NCBI RefSeq assembly: GCF_023898315.1
Contig: NC_064618.1
Coordinates: forward strand, 248,347,076 to 248,411,075
DNA from: Schistocerca nitens
Taxonomy: Eukaryota; Arthropoda; Insecta; Orthoptera; Acrididae
Direction: 5' to 3'
Length of the DNA stretch: 64,000 nt
The translations under genes were made by a program, and so were the position numbers. Every line of letters starts with the position of its first letter. Positions within the stretch are counted from its first letter, which is position 1. The notes beneath the pieces were generated by a model. It was not told where the DNA came from, ran no database searches, and saw nothing but the letters and a program-made list of their open reading frames with translations. Shown piece by piece: positions 34,501-49,500 of this stretch.

Positions 34501-37500
34501 TACATTTTATCAGTTTCTTCATCATCTGCAGAGCTAGTTGGCATATAAACTTGTACTACTGTTGTAGGCGTGGGCTTCGTGTCTATCCTGGCCACAATAA
34601 TGCGTTCACTATATTGTTTGTAGTAGCATACCCGAACTCCTATTTTTTTTAATTCATTATTAAACCTAATCCTTCATTACCTCTATTTGATTTTGTATTT
34701 ATAACCCTGTATTCGCCTGACCAAAAGTCTTGTTCCTCCTGCCACCGAACTTCACTAATTCCCACTATAACTTTAACCTATCCATTTCCCTTTTTAAATT
34801 TTCTAATCTACCTGCCCGATTAAGGGATCTGACATTCCACGCTCCGATCCGTAGAACGCCAGTTTTCTTTCTCCTGATAACGACGTCCTCCTGAGTAGTC
34901 CCCGCCCGGAGATCCGAATGGGGGACTATTTTACCTCCGGAATATTTTACCCAAGAGGATGCCATCATCATTTAACCATACAGTAAAGCTGCATGCCCTT
35001 GGGAAAAATTACGGCTGTAGTTTCCACTTGCTTTCAGCCGTTCGCAGTACCAGCACAGCAAGGCAGTTTTGGTTAGTGTTACAAGGCCAGATCAGTCAAT
35101 CATCCAGACTGTTGCCCCTGCAACTACTGAAAAGGCTGCTGCCCCCTTCAGGAAGCACACGTTTGTCTGGCCTCTCAACAGATACCCCTCCGTTGTGGTT
35201 GCACCTATGGTACGGCTATCTGTATCGCTGAGGCACGCAAGCCTCCCCACCAACGGCAATTGAATGACCAGTACTATGATCTCACAGGCTGAGATGCGAT
35301 GGGAAGCCCATTATCACCTGTTATTGCCTATTTGTTTATGGAAAACTTCGAGAATATTACATTTCCTTTGAAACGGTATTTAGTAAATCTGGCTGAAAAT
35401 TGACCGCTTTGATGTATGGAATGATATGTTGAAACAAACGTCATTCTGGTTCAGTTAGTACTGCAATTTCGTCAGAAATATCACCTGGTAGCAAGTTACT
35501 CTGATATGCCTCAGATGGAACATAACTCTTTGAGCTCTTCAAGCGTTTATTCCATCAATGGCAAACAAGCAAATAAATTGTAGTGGCAAGTTTCAGTGTT
35601 AAGTATTACTTTGGTGCAGTCAAACAATATTTCACTACCTGATTAGGGAAACTATACAGCAAAGCTCTTGTCACAAAACCTGTTTATGGTTGAGTGAAAA
35701 TCTGCCTCACCAGCCTCCCGTTGGGCATACACCTTACATTGATTTCATAGTCTTTTTCACATTCCTGACTTGTCCATCTAGCTCTAAATTGAGAGTGTCT
35801 CAATATACCTAAGATATAGGTGCTTCAATAGTCTCAGTTGGTCTTATTTGAGCATGACGAAGTGCATCACTAGGAAGTCAAGAAACTTCCTTTAGCCAAC
35901 CCACACCATTTGGCTATCTTGGGGATTCATTTGCTTCTGGTTCCTGCTGAAGATTCCCTTGTTGTCCTTGCTTCTCCTTCTCTAGATGAAGCTTGCACGA
36001 GGTGCCTTCTCCTCAAACACCAAAAAATGGTCACTAACACACTGTTAATATTATTATTTTATTGTGACCAGTAATTGACAAGGATTGGGAATGACTCAAA
36101 GAACCAGCAGAGACAGACAGACTGGCCACAGGCTGTCAACAACAGTTAGCAGAGTGGGAACAGGAGGATAACAGGACAACAACAAGAGGAAAATAGACAA
36201 TGGGATGGCACAACAGAATAACAATGTTCAAACGAGTGATCCAAGAGCAAAAACCTAACACACAGAGAATGTCTGGAATGCATTCCGATACTACCCACAC
36301 AGCAAGCCAGTCCTGCAGGGCAATGTTACCAATCCTTTTCATCCCCCACCTCTCCCCTACAGGAACTAAGTGAATAAGACGGGCAAGAAAGTGAGTTGAT
36401 ATTGCACTGTCATCCAGTTCTGAGCTATGTTTCAAGTATCATGTCTCTAAATCATCAGGAAACTAGTTTAAAATTAATTGCAAAATTTGAACTGAACACA
36501 GACAAGAAATAAAGTAAATAACAATGTGTTGAAAATGATTTTTCCATTATAGACTGATTTTCTATAATATTTATTTTTCATAACACAATCTAAGTTGAAG
36601 ATACTTTTATTTAAAACTGAGTGGTGCTGTTTACATAATACCATAGAATTAACCACAACAAACCTGTGATTTATTTACAAAATGTATCACCAGAACAAGA
36701 AATAAATAAATAAAATGAAAAAGTTTTTAGGCTGTTATTGATTAAATCATAACAGAATTCTATTCTTTTCAAACAAATATTAAAATGAAAATGGTTATCA
36801 TATTTTTATACTAAAAACAATGATACAGAACATTCATATGACACTAGAAAGACAGGATATAGACAATTTAAAGAATAAAGGTTTTGTGTGTATGTGTGTG
36901 TTTTTCTGTCAGAACTTTCCTTACTATAAACAGCAGTGCTACATTACTGTACCTGGGCAGTTACTTTCTTATTCATAGGCGTTGCATGTTGATCTGTTGG
37001 CTCCGATAATTTTTCCTTCCATCCTTCAGCAAAAAGTGTAAATTTGAAATGAGTATTTTTCATCATCTCTTCAGTTGGGCCTTCATGACTTACAAAACCA
37101 CACGAAAATACCTTTGGGTACTAGAAACAAAATAAATACACTGAGTTTAAATGTAGTTGTGTGAAATAACTATTTTTAAAAGAGTAAATAATGTGATAAT
37201 ATTATCAGTAATCAAAAATCCTGAGCACAGAACATATGTACATTTTTGATAAAATGAAATTTCACAGCAGTGACAAAAATTTTCACTAAAATTGCACCCT
37301 GACTTTTTTTTTGTTTAATTTTTGCTTGCTTCAAGATATTACTACATACTGTTCTCCCCTCACTTCAGTTATATTTGAAGGAAAGCAATTTGTTTAATTC
37401 AATAGTCATTGTTTACATTTATTTTAATTTGATTTGGTGCTTCACATTTTTTTCTTCACAAGAGCAGCATTTTTGTTCATCATTCAAATTTTATAGTTTC

Positions 37501-40500
37501 ACTTTTACCAATACACTTTCTGTTGAGTAAAGAACACCCCTGCAACTGTATGGTCACTTTATTTAGAAAGCACGACTGGTTTTGTAATGTTTATTACATT
37601 ATCAGCTTAAGTTCTGAATAGAAACAAACTACGAAATAATATTAGGAAATGATTTTGTATAGGATACCAATACAAGCATTCTTAAGAAACTTAAAGGTTC
37701 TTCAACTCCATCGCTGGACTGGCAAGAGGGTGTATTACAATAGTTCCATTAGGTAAACGAACCACTCAGATGGTTTTGTATCTTAAGAGTTCCATACTGT
37801 GGTAGGCTTTCATCTCATGTTGGCAAATCAACTCACAAGATTGTCCTGACACATTTCATTCCCAGGAATAACGGGCAGAGATTCAGACATAGTGACAAAA
37901 TGAAGGGTGATACTTTTTAGTTGCTGGGGGTTTACAGAATCATGCATAATGATTGCCTTTACAAATATATCAGCGAGACGGGTCATATTTAGGGAACATT
38001 CATCTAGCTCGGACTCTAACTTAGCTTGGATTACAAATTTTTCTGAGATTAGTGACTGTTCCCAGTATTTCATCCACCCATTCAGTGTGGCATAGAGAAT
38101 GTAAGGGCAATGTTCTTAATGTTCTAGAAGAACTAGAAATTTACCATGCCTTATAGCAATCTCCTAGTTGAAATGAAACGTAAATCGATCTTGGATAATT
38201 TTGACTATCCCAATGGATAACCCAAAACACTTTAACTGTTTACGCACTGCCACCTCCTAGTCCCTTTTTATTGAATACCGGGTCTCAGGTATGCGTGGCG
38301 AGTAGAAATGTACTCAGTGAAGTAGAATTAAAACCGCCACACTGGACATTAAGTGGCGTGGGTGTGGGACAGGTGAAGTCACTCGGATCAGTGGTGTTAA
38401 ACTTCCAAGTGGAAATGAGGAACTTCCAGGTGAAGGTAGAAGTTCTTCCAGTTGTTGGCAGCAGCTATGATGTCATACTTGGATTGGATTTCCTGGTTGT
38501 GCATCACGCAAAAGTTAACCTGAAACGGCGTAAAGTAGAACTGGATGGAATACAATTTTGCCTAGGTTCTGCGGCTGAAAATCCATTACTGTCGCAAGGA
38601 ACTGCCCAGACGTCGGGTGAGCCACCTAAACTGCGTACAAGGTCCCTTAGGGTTAACTCGCGGGACACTATACCGAAGGGTACACGAAAAATAATCTGGG
38701 CAGATACTGGAGCTAGCGTGCCGGCAAATTCGTTGTGTGTCGTTGAACCTTTGTCTGAGAATGAGCCACTGGATAAAATGAAGTGTTTTATGCGCCACAG
38801 CGTGTCTTACGTGTGGGAGATAGAAGGAAAAAAGGTTGTGCCTGTCAGTATTGATAATTTTGGCCTTTAAGAGGTGCAGTTAGCACGGGGTACTGTAATA
38901 GCGAATCTGGAGATAACAGGGGAAGATGAACTGGATAAGGATTTCGCAGCAGATTACACAATGCCGAGAGAGTCTGTCATCTGGTCTGCACTGAGGAGTA
39001 AAGTAGCACATTTAGAAGGGCAAGACAGAGAAGTCATGGAGAACCTTTTAACGGAATATAAAGAGTTATTTAATTCTCATGGTCCAATGCCTTTCGGACT
39101 CAAAAATGCTCCGGCAACCTTCCAGTGGTTACTAGATAGCGTGTTACGAAGGCTGAAACCTAATCAGTGTGTGGTATATTTGGACGACATAATAGTTTTC
39201 TCAAAGGGCGTGCAAGAACATGTGCGCCGTTTGCGCGAAGTTTTTGATCGTCTGAAAGCAGTGCGGTTAACTCTTCATATGGAAAAATGTCATTTTTTGT
39301 TGCAAGAAGTCAGTTATTTAGGTCATATTATAGGACAGGAGGGTGTCCGCACGGATCCAAAACTTGTAGAGGCGGTAATGAATTTTCCAACACCTATAGG
39401 GCGTCTACGTGGACAAGGAAAAAAAATTCCCCGGATTTTTCCTGGACTTCCCGGTTAAAAATACACTTTTTCCGTGTTAAGTGACCGTATACTATTCCTT
39501 GGCACTATAAAACTCATCAATCCTTTGAATGTTTATGGTTTTATATACCAACGTAGAATTTCCCACCACTTTAGAAAACGAAACTCACAGGGGAAAAAAA
39601 AAATATTTTGATACACCTCTAATGTTCAGCAATATGTACGCTGCATATTTTCGTATTACGAAGGTATAAATTCGAATTCCACCAAATACCGCATGTTACT
39701 TTTCGAAGCATTGAAATCGAGATTGCGATGCGCTTTTGTAAGCCACTCATAACTCATGTCACGTGATCTCGCCAGCTGATGACAGCATAGGACACGTGAT
39801 GTAGTCAGCCAATAGGAAGATCACTCTTAAGTAGCGCGAAAACACAAATAATAAAAGTAAATGGTTTAAATTAATATACATAGCATTCACATATAATATT
39901 GGTTAATAAACTGGAAGAGAAGCTAAGCTTCCACATATAATGTTGATCTTTTCTGCGCGTGATACACTTTAAGATACATCACACAAATGTGCCAGTAGAA
40001 TTTTTAATAACGACGTAAATGTGTGATCTTCTGAGCTCAAAATTCTTCTAAATGGCCTCCTTAAAGAGTTGATTTTTAAAAGAGAGTTAAACGCTTTGTT
40101 ATTTAAGAAATTAATCGTACATTCTCACACATAGTTCATCTTGCGTAAAAGGAAATTTGCTTTTAATGTATGTAACGCTTTTCAAACCACCGTTCGCAAT
40201 ATTTTCCCGCTACCTGTTAGAAATAGGTTCGTTTCAGCAGTTGCATGAGAGCGCCAGATAAGTCGTCACCGTGCGATGACGCAGGAAGGCCGTATGTCCG
40301 TACGTGTAAAACATTAAAAGATCTTTCATTATGTCATAAAAGAAAAAGGACATCAAATGAGACTTCAAGAGCATCGGAATTTCGTGAACCATACTAAAAT
40401 GCATAATTCGGCTTAAGTGCACATTCGTATGTCCAGATTCGGATGTACATTTTCTTGGAGTACCAGTATTGTATTATCTCATGTTTGTTTCTTTATTGTG

Positions 40501-43500
40501 GTATAATGTCATATGTGCACTTGAAATCAGCGAACAGTTGAAACCAGCCAACAGTGTGAAATTAAACAGTTCGTTTCAAATAAACTGACTGCCTCAGCAG
40601 AAAAGATTAATAAAAGCCAAATCTCTTTAGCAAACCGACAAAGATAATTTCATTGTTCTGCAAGGTGATTAATGCTCGACTGTCAGAAAGGTGGAAATAA
40701 AATCTGAAACTAATGACATATTTCAGCCACCCGTAATTATGCGAACATATTTTAATCATTTGATATCTCCCGGTCATCAAAATCCATTCTATCATTTAAT
40801 GTGAGAGCAATAAACGAAGAGGAAACAACAAAATCACTGAACGTAAACACAGGTCACGTGGAGACGACCCACCTCCCCACCACAACTCAGACTGCTCTGT
40901 GCATCAGGCCCGGATTTACTATATTTCCGAACCGGGGCAATATTAGGTAGTGGCGCCAAGCCACACTTCTGTAACAAGAAGTGGGTGAAGGTACTACTCA
41001 TACGCGACTTAACTATGCATGCACAAGAGCCCGCCTGCAACTGCTCAAAGGAATCTAATTTAAACAGTTGTCACGTCACACTCATCGGATGCAATTTTTT
41101 GTTATGAAGCATTGCATAGTCTTCCAAAAGCCTTTGACACATTTTGCTGTTGGCAGACGCTTGTATGAACACAGTGTTTTGTTGTTGTATACGGCGCATT
41201 TCATTTGCAACTTAAGTTTATTTTACCCCCCCCCCCCCCCCCCCCTTCTCTCGTTCATGTTTCATTGCTACAGTGTTATTCTGCAGTAGCGGGGTACAGT
41301 AATATCCTTTGTTAGAGTACTGGTTCTTACCACTCAATCACAAAAATTTTAATGAAAACTAAAACAACGAAAAATTCCTGGAAGAGTAAACAATTCCCGG
41401 GTTTTTCCCAGTTTTCTCCCAGATGAAAAAATTCCCGGGTTTTTCACGGATCTCCCGGGTCGTATACACCCTGACCTACAAAAGTAAAAGAGTTGCAGTC
41501 TTATTTAGGTCTCGCCAATTTTTACAGGAGGTATATTCCAAAATTTGCAGAAATTGCAAGGCCCCTCACGCAGTTGTTGAAGAAGGGAGCAAAATTTCAC
41601 TGGTCAGCAGAATGCGAAGAGGCTTTTCAAAAGTTAAAAAATTTGTTAACATCTGGTCCGGTTTTGGCTTTTCCAGATTTTAGTAAGCAGTTTATATTAT
41701 CTTGTGACTAGCAATTTTGCTTTGGGTATTGTATTATATCAGGAAATAGGTGGGCAGGAACACCCGATAGCATATGCTTCCAGACAGCTAAACAATGCAG
41801 AAAAAAAATCACTCAACAATCGAGAAGGAGTTAATGGCATTAATTTTTGGAATAACTTATTTCCGGTGTTATTTGTATGGACGACGTTGCAAGGTGATTA
41901 CTGACCATGCAGCACTAAAGTAGTTGTTAGGGCTTAAAGACCCAACGAGTAGATTAACTAAGTGGGCTTTGCATCTTAGTGAGTACGATTTTGAAGTGAT
42001 TCATCGAACAGGCAAATCGCACAGAAACGTGGATGGTCTCAGTCATAATGTATGCACCATGGAATGCACAGGAATAAATGAAAACGAATGGCAGGAGGCA
42101 CAAACCGCCGACACATATTGTCAGCGATTTACCTCGCAGCGACAGTTCATCGTGGAAGACGGGATATTGTACTGTAAAACTAGGAACGGTCCACGCATAG
42201 TCTTACCAGAAAAACTGTGATGCGAAATTTTAAGGCAAGCACATGATTCAATGTTTTCTGGTCATTCGGGTCGAAGAGCAACGGAAAGGAGGGTAGCACA
42301 GAGTTATTGGTGGTCAACGCATAGGCAAGATGTCAATCAGTATGTAAAGAATTGCATTCCTTGTGCTCAATGGGCGGAATTGAGTCCTCAGAAAATTGTG
42401 TTGCAATGACTACTGGAAGCGGATAGACCTTTTCAATTACTTGGCTTAGATGTCTTGGGAGTGTTTGTGCAAACACCAGCGGGTAATCACTGTTTTAACA
42501 ATAATAGATCATTTTTCGCGCAATGTGTCTATGACAGCTATTCCAGGCCAGCGAGCCGAAACAGTGGCTCACGCCATGGTACATCAATGGATATTGAAAT
42601 TCGGAACACCTGAAACTAAAATGACACATCAAGGGACAAACTTTATGTCCAATTTGATGAAACAGTTATGCAAGTTGCTGCATGTAAAGAAACTGAGACG
42701 AGCGTGTTACACCCGCAGGCTAATGGTCAGACTGAGAGAGTTAATCGTACAATAGCTACGATGTTAAGTTGTTATGTAAATTCGCAACACAACAATTGGG
42801 ATACCCTATTGGCATTTGTAACCGCAGCCTATAACTCAAAAGTGCATGAAAGTACGGGATTGTCTCCGTATGAAGTACTGTTTGGTCGGAAGATGCCATC
42901 TCCGTTTGAATTGCTCAAGACCCCACCGGGAACTGATATTTCGGCTGCTAAAGATTTATCCACAAAATTGAAAACAATCTGGCGGCCGGAGAAAAAAATG
43001 AGCACTAAAGCATTAGAGAGAAAGGACAAAGTTCACAATAGAAAGGTGGCTTTACCCAAATATCATATAGGACAATGGGTGATGATGACTAATCCATATG
43101 TGCCAAAAGGCAAAACGAAAAAATTTGTATTATCAAGGTCCCTTCCAGGTGATCGAGATGACATCGCCGGTGAATGTAAAATTACAGCTTCCAACTCGCC
43201 CTACTGTTGTGCATGTGAGCCAAATCAGGCCTTTCAAGGGGAATTTTGAGGAACTTCCTTCATTGTCTGCAGTAACTTCTAGTGGAGAGAAAGATGAATC
43301 TAAGAAAAAGAATAAGAAAGGAGTAGATAAACAAGAGAACCAACTTAATTGTGGAAGCAATCAGACATGCTATTATGCTCTTAGGCCACGCGTAAAAAGG
43401 AAGAGCTAATGTGAGTTGTTTTTCTTTTGTTTCTCAAGAGGCGTGACGTTCTGGTAAGACCAGCAGTTCCAGTGTCATGGGTTACACTGAAGAGGGAAAG

Positions 43501-46500
43501 TGTGCACTATCTCTCAACATAGTTATTCTGTTTTGCTGTTGCAACTTAGCTGAAGCCTTGAAGGTACGTCCTATATCAAGTGGTGTTTTTTTCTCATGAC
43601 AAGCAGACGTAATTATGTCCGGACATCGATGGACCTTAAGGATGAACTGTAATATTTGGGCAGTTGAAGACTAAATCTGTAAATTAGAGGATACATTTAA
43701 TGAAGTTCATTCCATGGTGGCTAATCAGTCAAGGTTTAATGACACACAGGAGGAATATCAGCTACTACAATCAGCTTTTGCACGCTTACAAGCTCAGTTG
43801 CGGCAAACTGCAGGGTTAATCCCGCACGTCCATAGGAAAAAGAGAATGGTTAGACGCAGGTGGCCGTATCCTAAAAACGGTTTTTGGGACCGCTGACGCG
43901 AAAGATATTAAAAGTATTAACGAAACGCTACGGCAGGTACAGGATAATGTGAATAGCAACCAGGGAATGCTAGATCTTCACTCAACCCAATTAGAGAGTT
44001 TGGAGAAAGATGTAGTTAATAATATGTGCCAATTGCGATTTTGGCCACGACCTTGATGTCCCACATTAAGGCCACAGCCAACACAATCACGACTTGGGTA
44101 TAATCAAGTACTGGTTGGATAACATCGATTCACAGCTGATAAATGCTAAGCTGCTCCGTTTTCTTGCTGATACTATTACGGAAGCACACATAGAAGCCAC
44201 GGAACTACAGGAGGCATGTTGCATGCAATTCTCGGGCACCTAACCCCAGTACTGTTACCTTCGGAACAACTTCGGGAAGGATTACGGACCAAATCTTGTG
44301 AGTATTCTCTATTCCGCTCTCAAGAACCAGTCGCGGAGTGCCCTAAGGAAATTATAGCAGGCACGGTGCAGTTCTTTCAGCAAGTGGGTCCACATTGAGT
44401 ATTTTCAGTAATGGAAAACACAGTCGTTATTTGCATTTGTTACGAGCAGGGTAAGCAAGCGAATACGCAAAGAATAGAATTGCAGGGGCAGGGACTGTTA
44501 ATTGAGATTTCGGGGCCAACTTTCTATTTACCAGCCATGATTACTGGAGCTACAATCATGAACATAACACGCACATTGATCTCCGTACCCAACCGACCAA
44601 CCACTGCAATTCGTCACGAAAGAAAATCTCACTCTTTTGAATAGCACATTAGACCAGACTTTGCTCGCCTCTTTGGACCGGATGCTAGCAGCTCAGGATG
44701 GATGTGTAACTATGGAACATCTTTTTTCAATGAGTGCAGGAGTACCGTAATGAGCATATGCAAAGCTTACTAGTTACTGGATCATCAACCACCGCCACCT
44801 ACATTTTTATCTTTGTCATAGGATTAGTGTACTATCAGCTCAAGAGGAAGGTAGCCCAAATCCCGCACCTTCCAACCTTTAACCTAAGGACCCAGACAAA
44901 ATCACCGAACAGTTGTGAGGCACTGCAGCAGAACGCTGAGAAATGTTTATTAACAAAGATTAGACTGAGGATAGAAGGGAATGAACACAGTGTAAATAGT
45001 GAATCAATCGCATTTTATGGTGTTTTTGAAGTGAACTGTAGTTGTTTTGACTTTTTGGTTGAATTCAGGGACGAATTCTTTTCGTACGAGGGAGGAATTG
45101 TAGAGGACAAGGGGTTATTTTTAGGAAATATGGTGCGAAATTGTGATTTAGTGTGATTCAGTGCGCAATGTGCCAGCCTCGCGGCAGATGGCGGACGAAG
45201 GCTGGCCAGCGTGTTATGCAGGTGACACAGTTTTGCAACGAACGTAGGTATTTCTGTACGTGCACGGCAACCATCAACAGCCAGAACGCAGCATTAGCAG
45301 AATTACGCAGGCGTGGGCCACGTGTGGTGCGGTTGTGTTAGCCAACTCATCGAGAACATTCTAATAAACACGGCGCCACGTAACAGGTGGATTCAGCAGT
45401 GGTCTGCACTATTTAAGGGCATCAGAGGTGGGCGTCGGCATCGGTTCGACCAATTGGGCATGGTCGCTGTTACATCGTCATCCGTGACGCTGTCCATGAG
45501 GACCGGCGCGGAGGGCGTTGCCCGCTGCTGCACTGGCGACTCCTGGCGTCGTCACGAGCCGCAGAATCTGCAGGAGGTGAGCTAGGCTGGGCCTCGTGCT
45601 GCTAACCTCCTACCGCCTGCGCAGCCGCTGACCGAACACAGCGTCACTTTCCCTGGGCTGCGCGCGCGCGCGTGCACAGCATCAGCACGTCTCCACCACG
45701 ATACAAGCAGTGGGGCTGAGCTACCGGAAAATGTATTGGAAGAACCAACAATAAAGAGGAAGATTGTTAAAAACAGCCACCTTCTCCTACCCGGCCACGC
45801 CCTACAACCCCGATCACATCACCCGCTCCGGTCATCCTGTTACAAAATATAGAAAGCTGACATACTCTTAAAATACAGCAGATGACGTCCTACATCTAAT
45901 TTATCTGTGTGGCTAGGGCCTCCCGTCGGGTAGACCGTTCACCTGGTGCAAGCCTTTCGAATTGACGCCACTTCGGCGACTTGTGTGTCGATAGGGATAA
46001 ATGACGACGATAAGGACAAGAGGTATACTTACGATTTGACAAACACTACCTTACTGAAGTGTCTAGCACTTCATGTTCTCTCATAAGTACGTCTCATGTA
46101 GTGGGGTTCATATAGGATGTGTCCTTTGTCTATTTTGGTGAGAGAGACCATTCTTGCACATACATGTTTAATCAAGATAGTAATGCTTATTTAATGGAAA
46201 ATGATTGCACATTCACCACAGAATTCTATGTCTATGGTACAGGATTAATTTCCAAAACAACTGTCAGGTTAATACCAGTATCTGATGACGATCAGCCCAT
46301 AATCGGAATGATTTGGTTTCTGTGGGTGCACACAACAGTCATTTAAAAAATACGAATGCAGACAGCAATGAAGTATTACAATTCTCTCTGAAACAACATA
46401 GCTAAAGTCCAAAGCCTTCTATGTGATAAATATTATATACTGACAGTCCAAACTGCACATTTCAGTATAGACTAGTAGGTTTAGCTCACAATATAATCTG

Positions 46501-49500
46501 CAAATGGTGAGTGTGCAAGACTGTCAGGTTTTTCTTCTTTCCTTCTTACCAGCCCCCCTCCCCCCATTCCCTGCTTAGGGGTGGGGGACTTCAATAGTCC
46601 CTGGTGATAAAAGTGTTGTTGGATTGATCAACATTGTACTGTTGAGGATCTGTCACATTACACTTCACTACAGAATTACAAACTTACTTGCCAGTAGTTA
46701 TGTTTAGGATAGCCAGAAACTGTCATATGGAGGAAACACAATTATTTACAACTCAAAGGTTAAGTTTTCAAAGAAAAACTTTTTCTCGTCTGTTGGGACA
46801 GCATACTATATACATATGTTGCTTCTGATTGGAAGGGACAGACAATATTTTTATTTAATTGCAAATTTCGTTTTTTAATTTTTGGTGTTTTTTAACAATA
46901 TCAGTATTATTTTCTGCCATTTTGGTGTCAGTTTCTGACACCTTATCTTTGAAGTAACATTTGATCCTTATTTGTCTTATTTCTCTGTTTTTCAGTGTTA
47001 TGTTGAAAATGAAAATATATCCATTGGTTACAGTATAATTACTGACAAATAATTTATATTAAACCCATTAAATCTAATCAAATAAAAAAAACTTTGCAAC
47101 CATACATGGTTACAGCTTTTGAAAAGAAAAGAAAAAAAAAATTGGCGTAATTTAAATTTCTGTTCTGGAATATTATGTTGCTGACCCCATTAATAGTGTG
47201 TGGGGAAAAAAAGCCATCTGGAGTCTTGATTTGAACACAAACTGCTGCCAGCACATCATCAGACATTTGACACTATTCACATATGCTGCTGGCATAGAAA
47301 GTTGGTTTCCCACTAAATTATGTAGTGTTTTGTATCCCTTCAGAATATCTTACATGGCTGAAACTTTATGTTCTTGGTACACATAGCAGACTCTTTGCCA
47401 TTTCATTAACATTTTTCATTATTATCCAGTGGCTGAAACAATAATCTAGAGCCATAAAAAATCCATGACAGAATGTAACAACTAGATGGGTGAGGAGAAT
47501 GACTAACGAAGGCTGAGGGGCCAGTAGGTTATGGGATCTTATGATATATTGCAGAGGGAGTGCCCACTTGTGCAGTTCAGAAAAACTGGTGTTAGTGGGA
47601 AGGATCCGTACGGCACAGGCTGTGAAGCAGTCATTGAAACGAAGAATGTTGTGTTGGGCGGCATGCTCGGCAACAGGGTGGTCCAGTTGTTTCTTAACCA
47701 CAGTTTGTCAGTTGCCATTCATGCAGACAGACAGCTCGTTGGTTGACATGGCCACATATAATGCAGCACAGTGGTTGCAGCCAACCTTGTAGATCACGTG
47801 ACTGGTTTCAGAGGTAGCCCTGTCTTCCATGGGACAGGTGAAGTTTGTGACTGGAGTGGAGCAGGTTATGGTGGGAGGATGTATGGGACAGGTCTTGCCT
47901 CTGTGTCTATTACAGGGATATGAGCCATGAGGTAAGGGGTTGGGAGCAGGGGTTGTGTAGAGATGGATGGGTATATTGTATAGGTTTGGTGGACAGCAGA
48001 ATAACAGTGTGGGGGGAGAAGCATAGTTGGCAAGACATTTCTCATTTCAGGGCACATCGAGAGGTAGTCTAAACAATGATGTGGTACTGAGTTAAGAGGG
48101 CAACTCTCCTCTCTGGCTGGATGGTGGGACTTTGGGAGATGGTGGGTGACTGGAAAGATAAGGTACAGGACATCTGTTTTTGTACAACGTTGGGAGAATA
48201 ATTACTGATCGTAAAGGCCTCAGTGAGAGTCTCGGTATATTTACAGAGGGACTGCTCATCACTGCAGATGTGACGACCATAGGTAGCTAAGCTGTATGAA
48301 AGTGACTTCTTGTTATGGAACGGGTGGCAGCTGTTGAAGTGGAGGTATTGCTGGTGGTTGGTGGGTTTGATATGGACAGAGGTACTGATGTAGCCATCTG
48401 TGAGGTGGAGGTCAACATCTAGGAGTGTGGCTTGTTGGGTTGTGTAGGACCAGGTGAAGTGAATGAGGGATAAGGTGTTGAGGTTCTGAAGGAATGTGGA
48501 TAGGGTGTTCTCACCCTCAATCCAGATCTTGAATATGTCATCAATGAATCTGAACTAGGTGAGGGGTTTAGGATTCTGGGTATTTAGGAATGATTCCTCT
48601 AAATGGCCAACGAATAGGTTGATATAGGACAGTGCCATGTGGATGCCCATAGCCGTACCCTGGATTTGTTCATAGATAATGCCTTTGAAGGAAACTTAAT
48701 TGTGGATGAGGATATAATTGGTCATGGCGACCAGGAAGGAGGTTGTCTATTTGGTATCTGAAGGGCGTTGGAAAAGGTAGTGTTCAATAGCAGTAAGGCC
48801 ATGGGCATTAGGATGTTAGTGTAAAAAGTGGTGGCATCAATAGTGACGAGCAGGATACTGTGTGGTAAACGGATACTAATTGTGGAGAGTTGGTGGAGGA
48901 AATGGTTATCTGTTATATAGGAGGGTAGGTTGTGGGTAATAGGTCGAAGATGTTTGTCTACGAGAGCAGAGATTCTCTCAGTGGTGGCACAGTAACTGGC
49001 CACAATGGGGCGTCCTGGGTGGTTGAGTTTATGGTCTTCAGGAAGCATGTAGAAGGTAGGAGTGTGGGGAGTGGTAGGGTGAGGGGAGAGAGGGACTCAG
49101 GGGAAAGGTTCTGGGGTGGGCCTGAGGATTTGAGGAGAGACTGGAGATCCTGCTAGATTTCTGGAATGGGGTCACTGTGGCAGGGTTTGTAGGTGGATGT
49201 TATCTGTTAGGTGGTGGACTGCAGTTCATTCTGCAGATGTAAAGTTAGTTTGCATGTTGAGGGATTTGGGGGATGGTGTTGAGGCAAGGTTCGAGGTTAG
49301 GAAATTCTGGAAAATTAACACGGTGTGATCTGGTGGCAGTGGTGGTGGATCACAGCTGGATGGAGGAGTGAATTGAGTTAGGCAGGGTTCAACATTGGTA
49401 GGGTTGGTGGTGAAAGTGTTTCCACTGTAGGGACTTCGAGGAGAGAAGATTTTTAACAAGTCCTGCACAACTGAATTTTGGAGTGGGGCAAAATGTGAGG

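Larger units (their letters stand above)
31994..35262 (-). mobile_element. RTE-type LINE, about 3.27 kb, near full length
   Basis: The 3' end (minus strand) is an (aac)n tail at 31994. The 5' end is about 20 bp short of the C-tract start seen in the copy at 20813. No TSD is evident. It contains leader, endonuclease and an unbroken RT frame. It lies within an SCCPDH intron in the same orientation as the gene. Confidence 0.88.
38255..45845 (+). mobile_element. Ty3/gypsy (errantivirus-like) retroelement, 5' truncated, with env relic
   Basis: Order: protease, RT (with internal deletion), RNase H, integrase, env-like region, then a probable 3' LTR. There is no gag and no 5' LTR; the element begins abruptly at the protease. 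It is split by an unrelated 2.08-kb element at 39397-41473. It lies antisense to SCCPDH in the 13.3-kb intron. Confidence 0.88.

Noticed and set aside
37828-38073. 81-codon minus-strand frame before the gypsy element
   Set aside because: No recognisable motif and no splice signals joining it to SCCPDH.
45313-45585. 90-codon open frame on the plus strand after env
   Set aside because: It lies across the probable LTR with its TATA-like and AATAAA signals; GC-rich chance frame.
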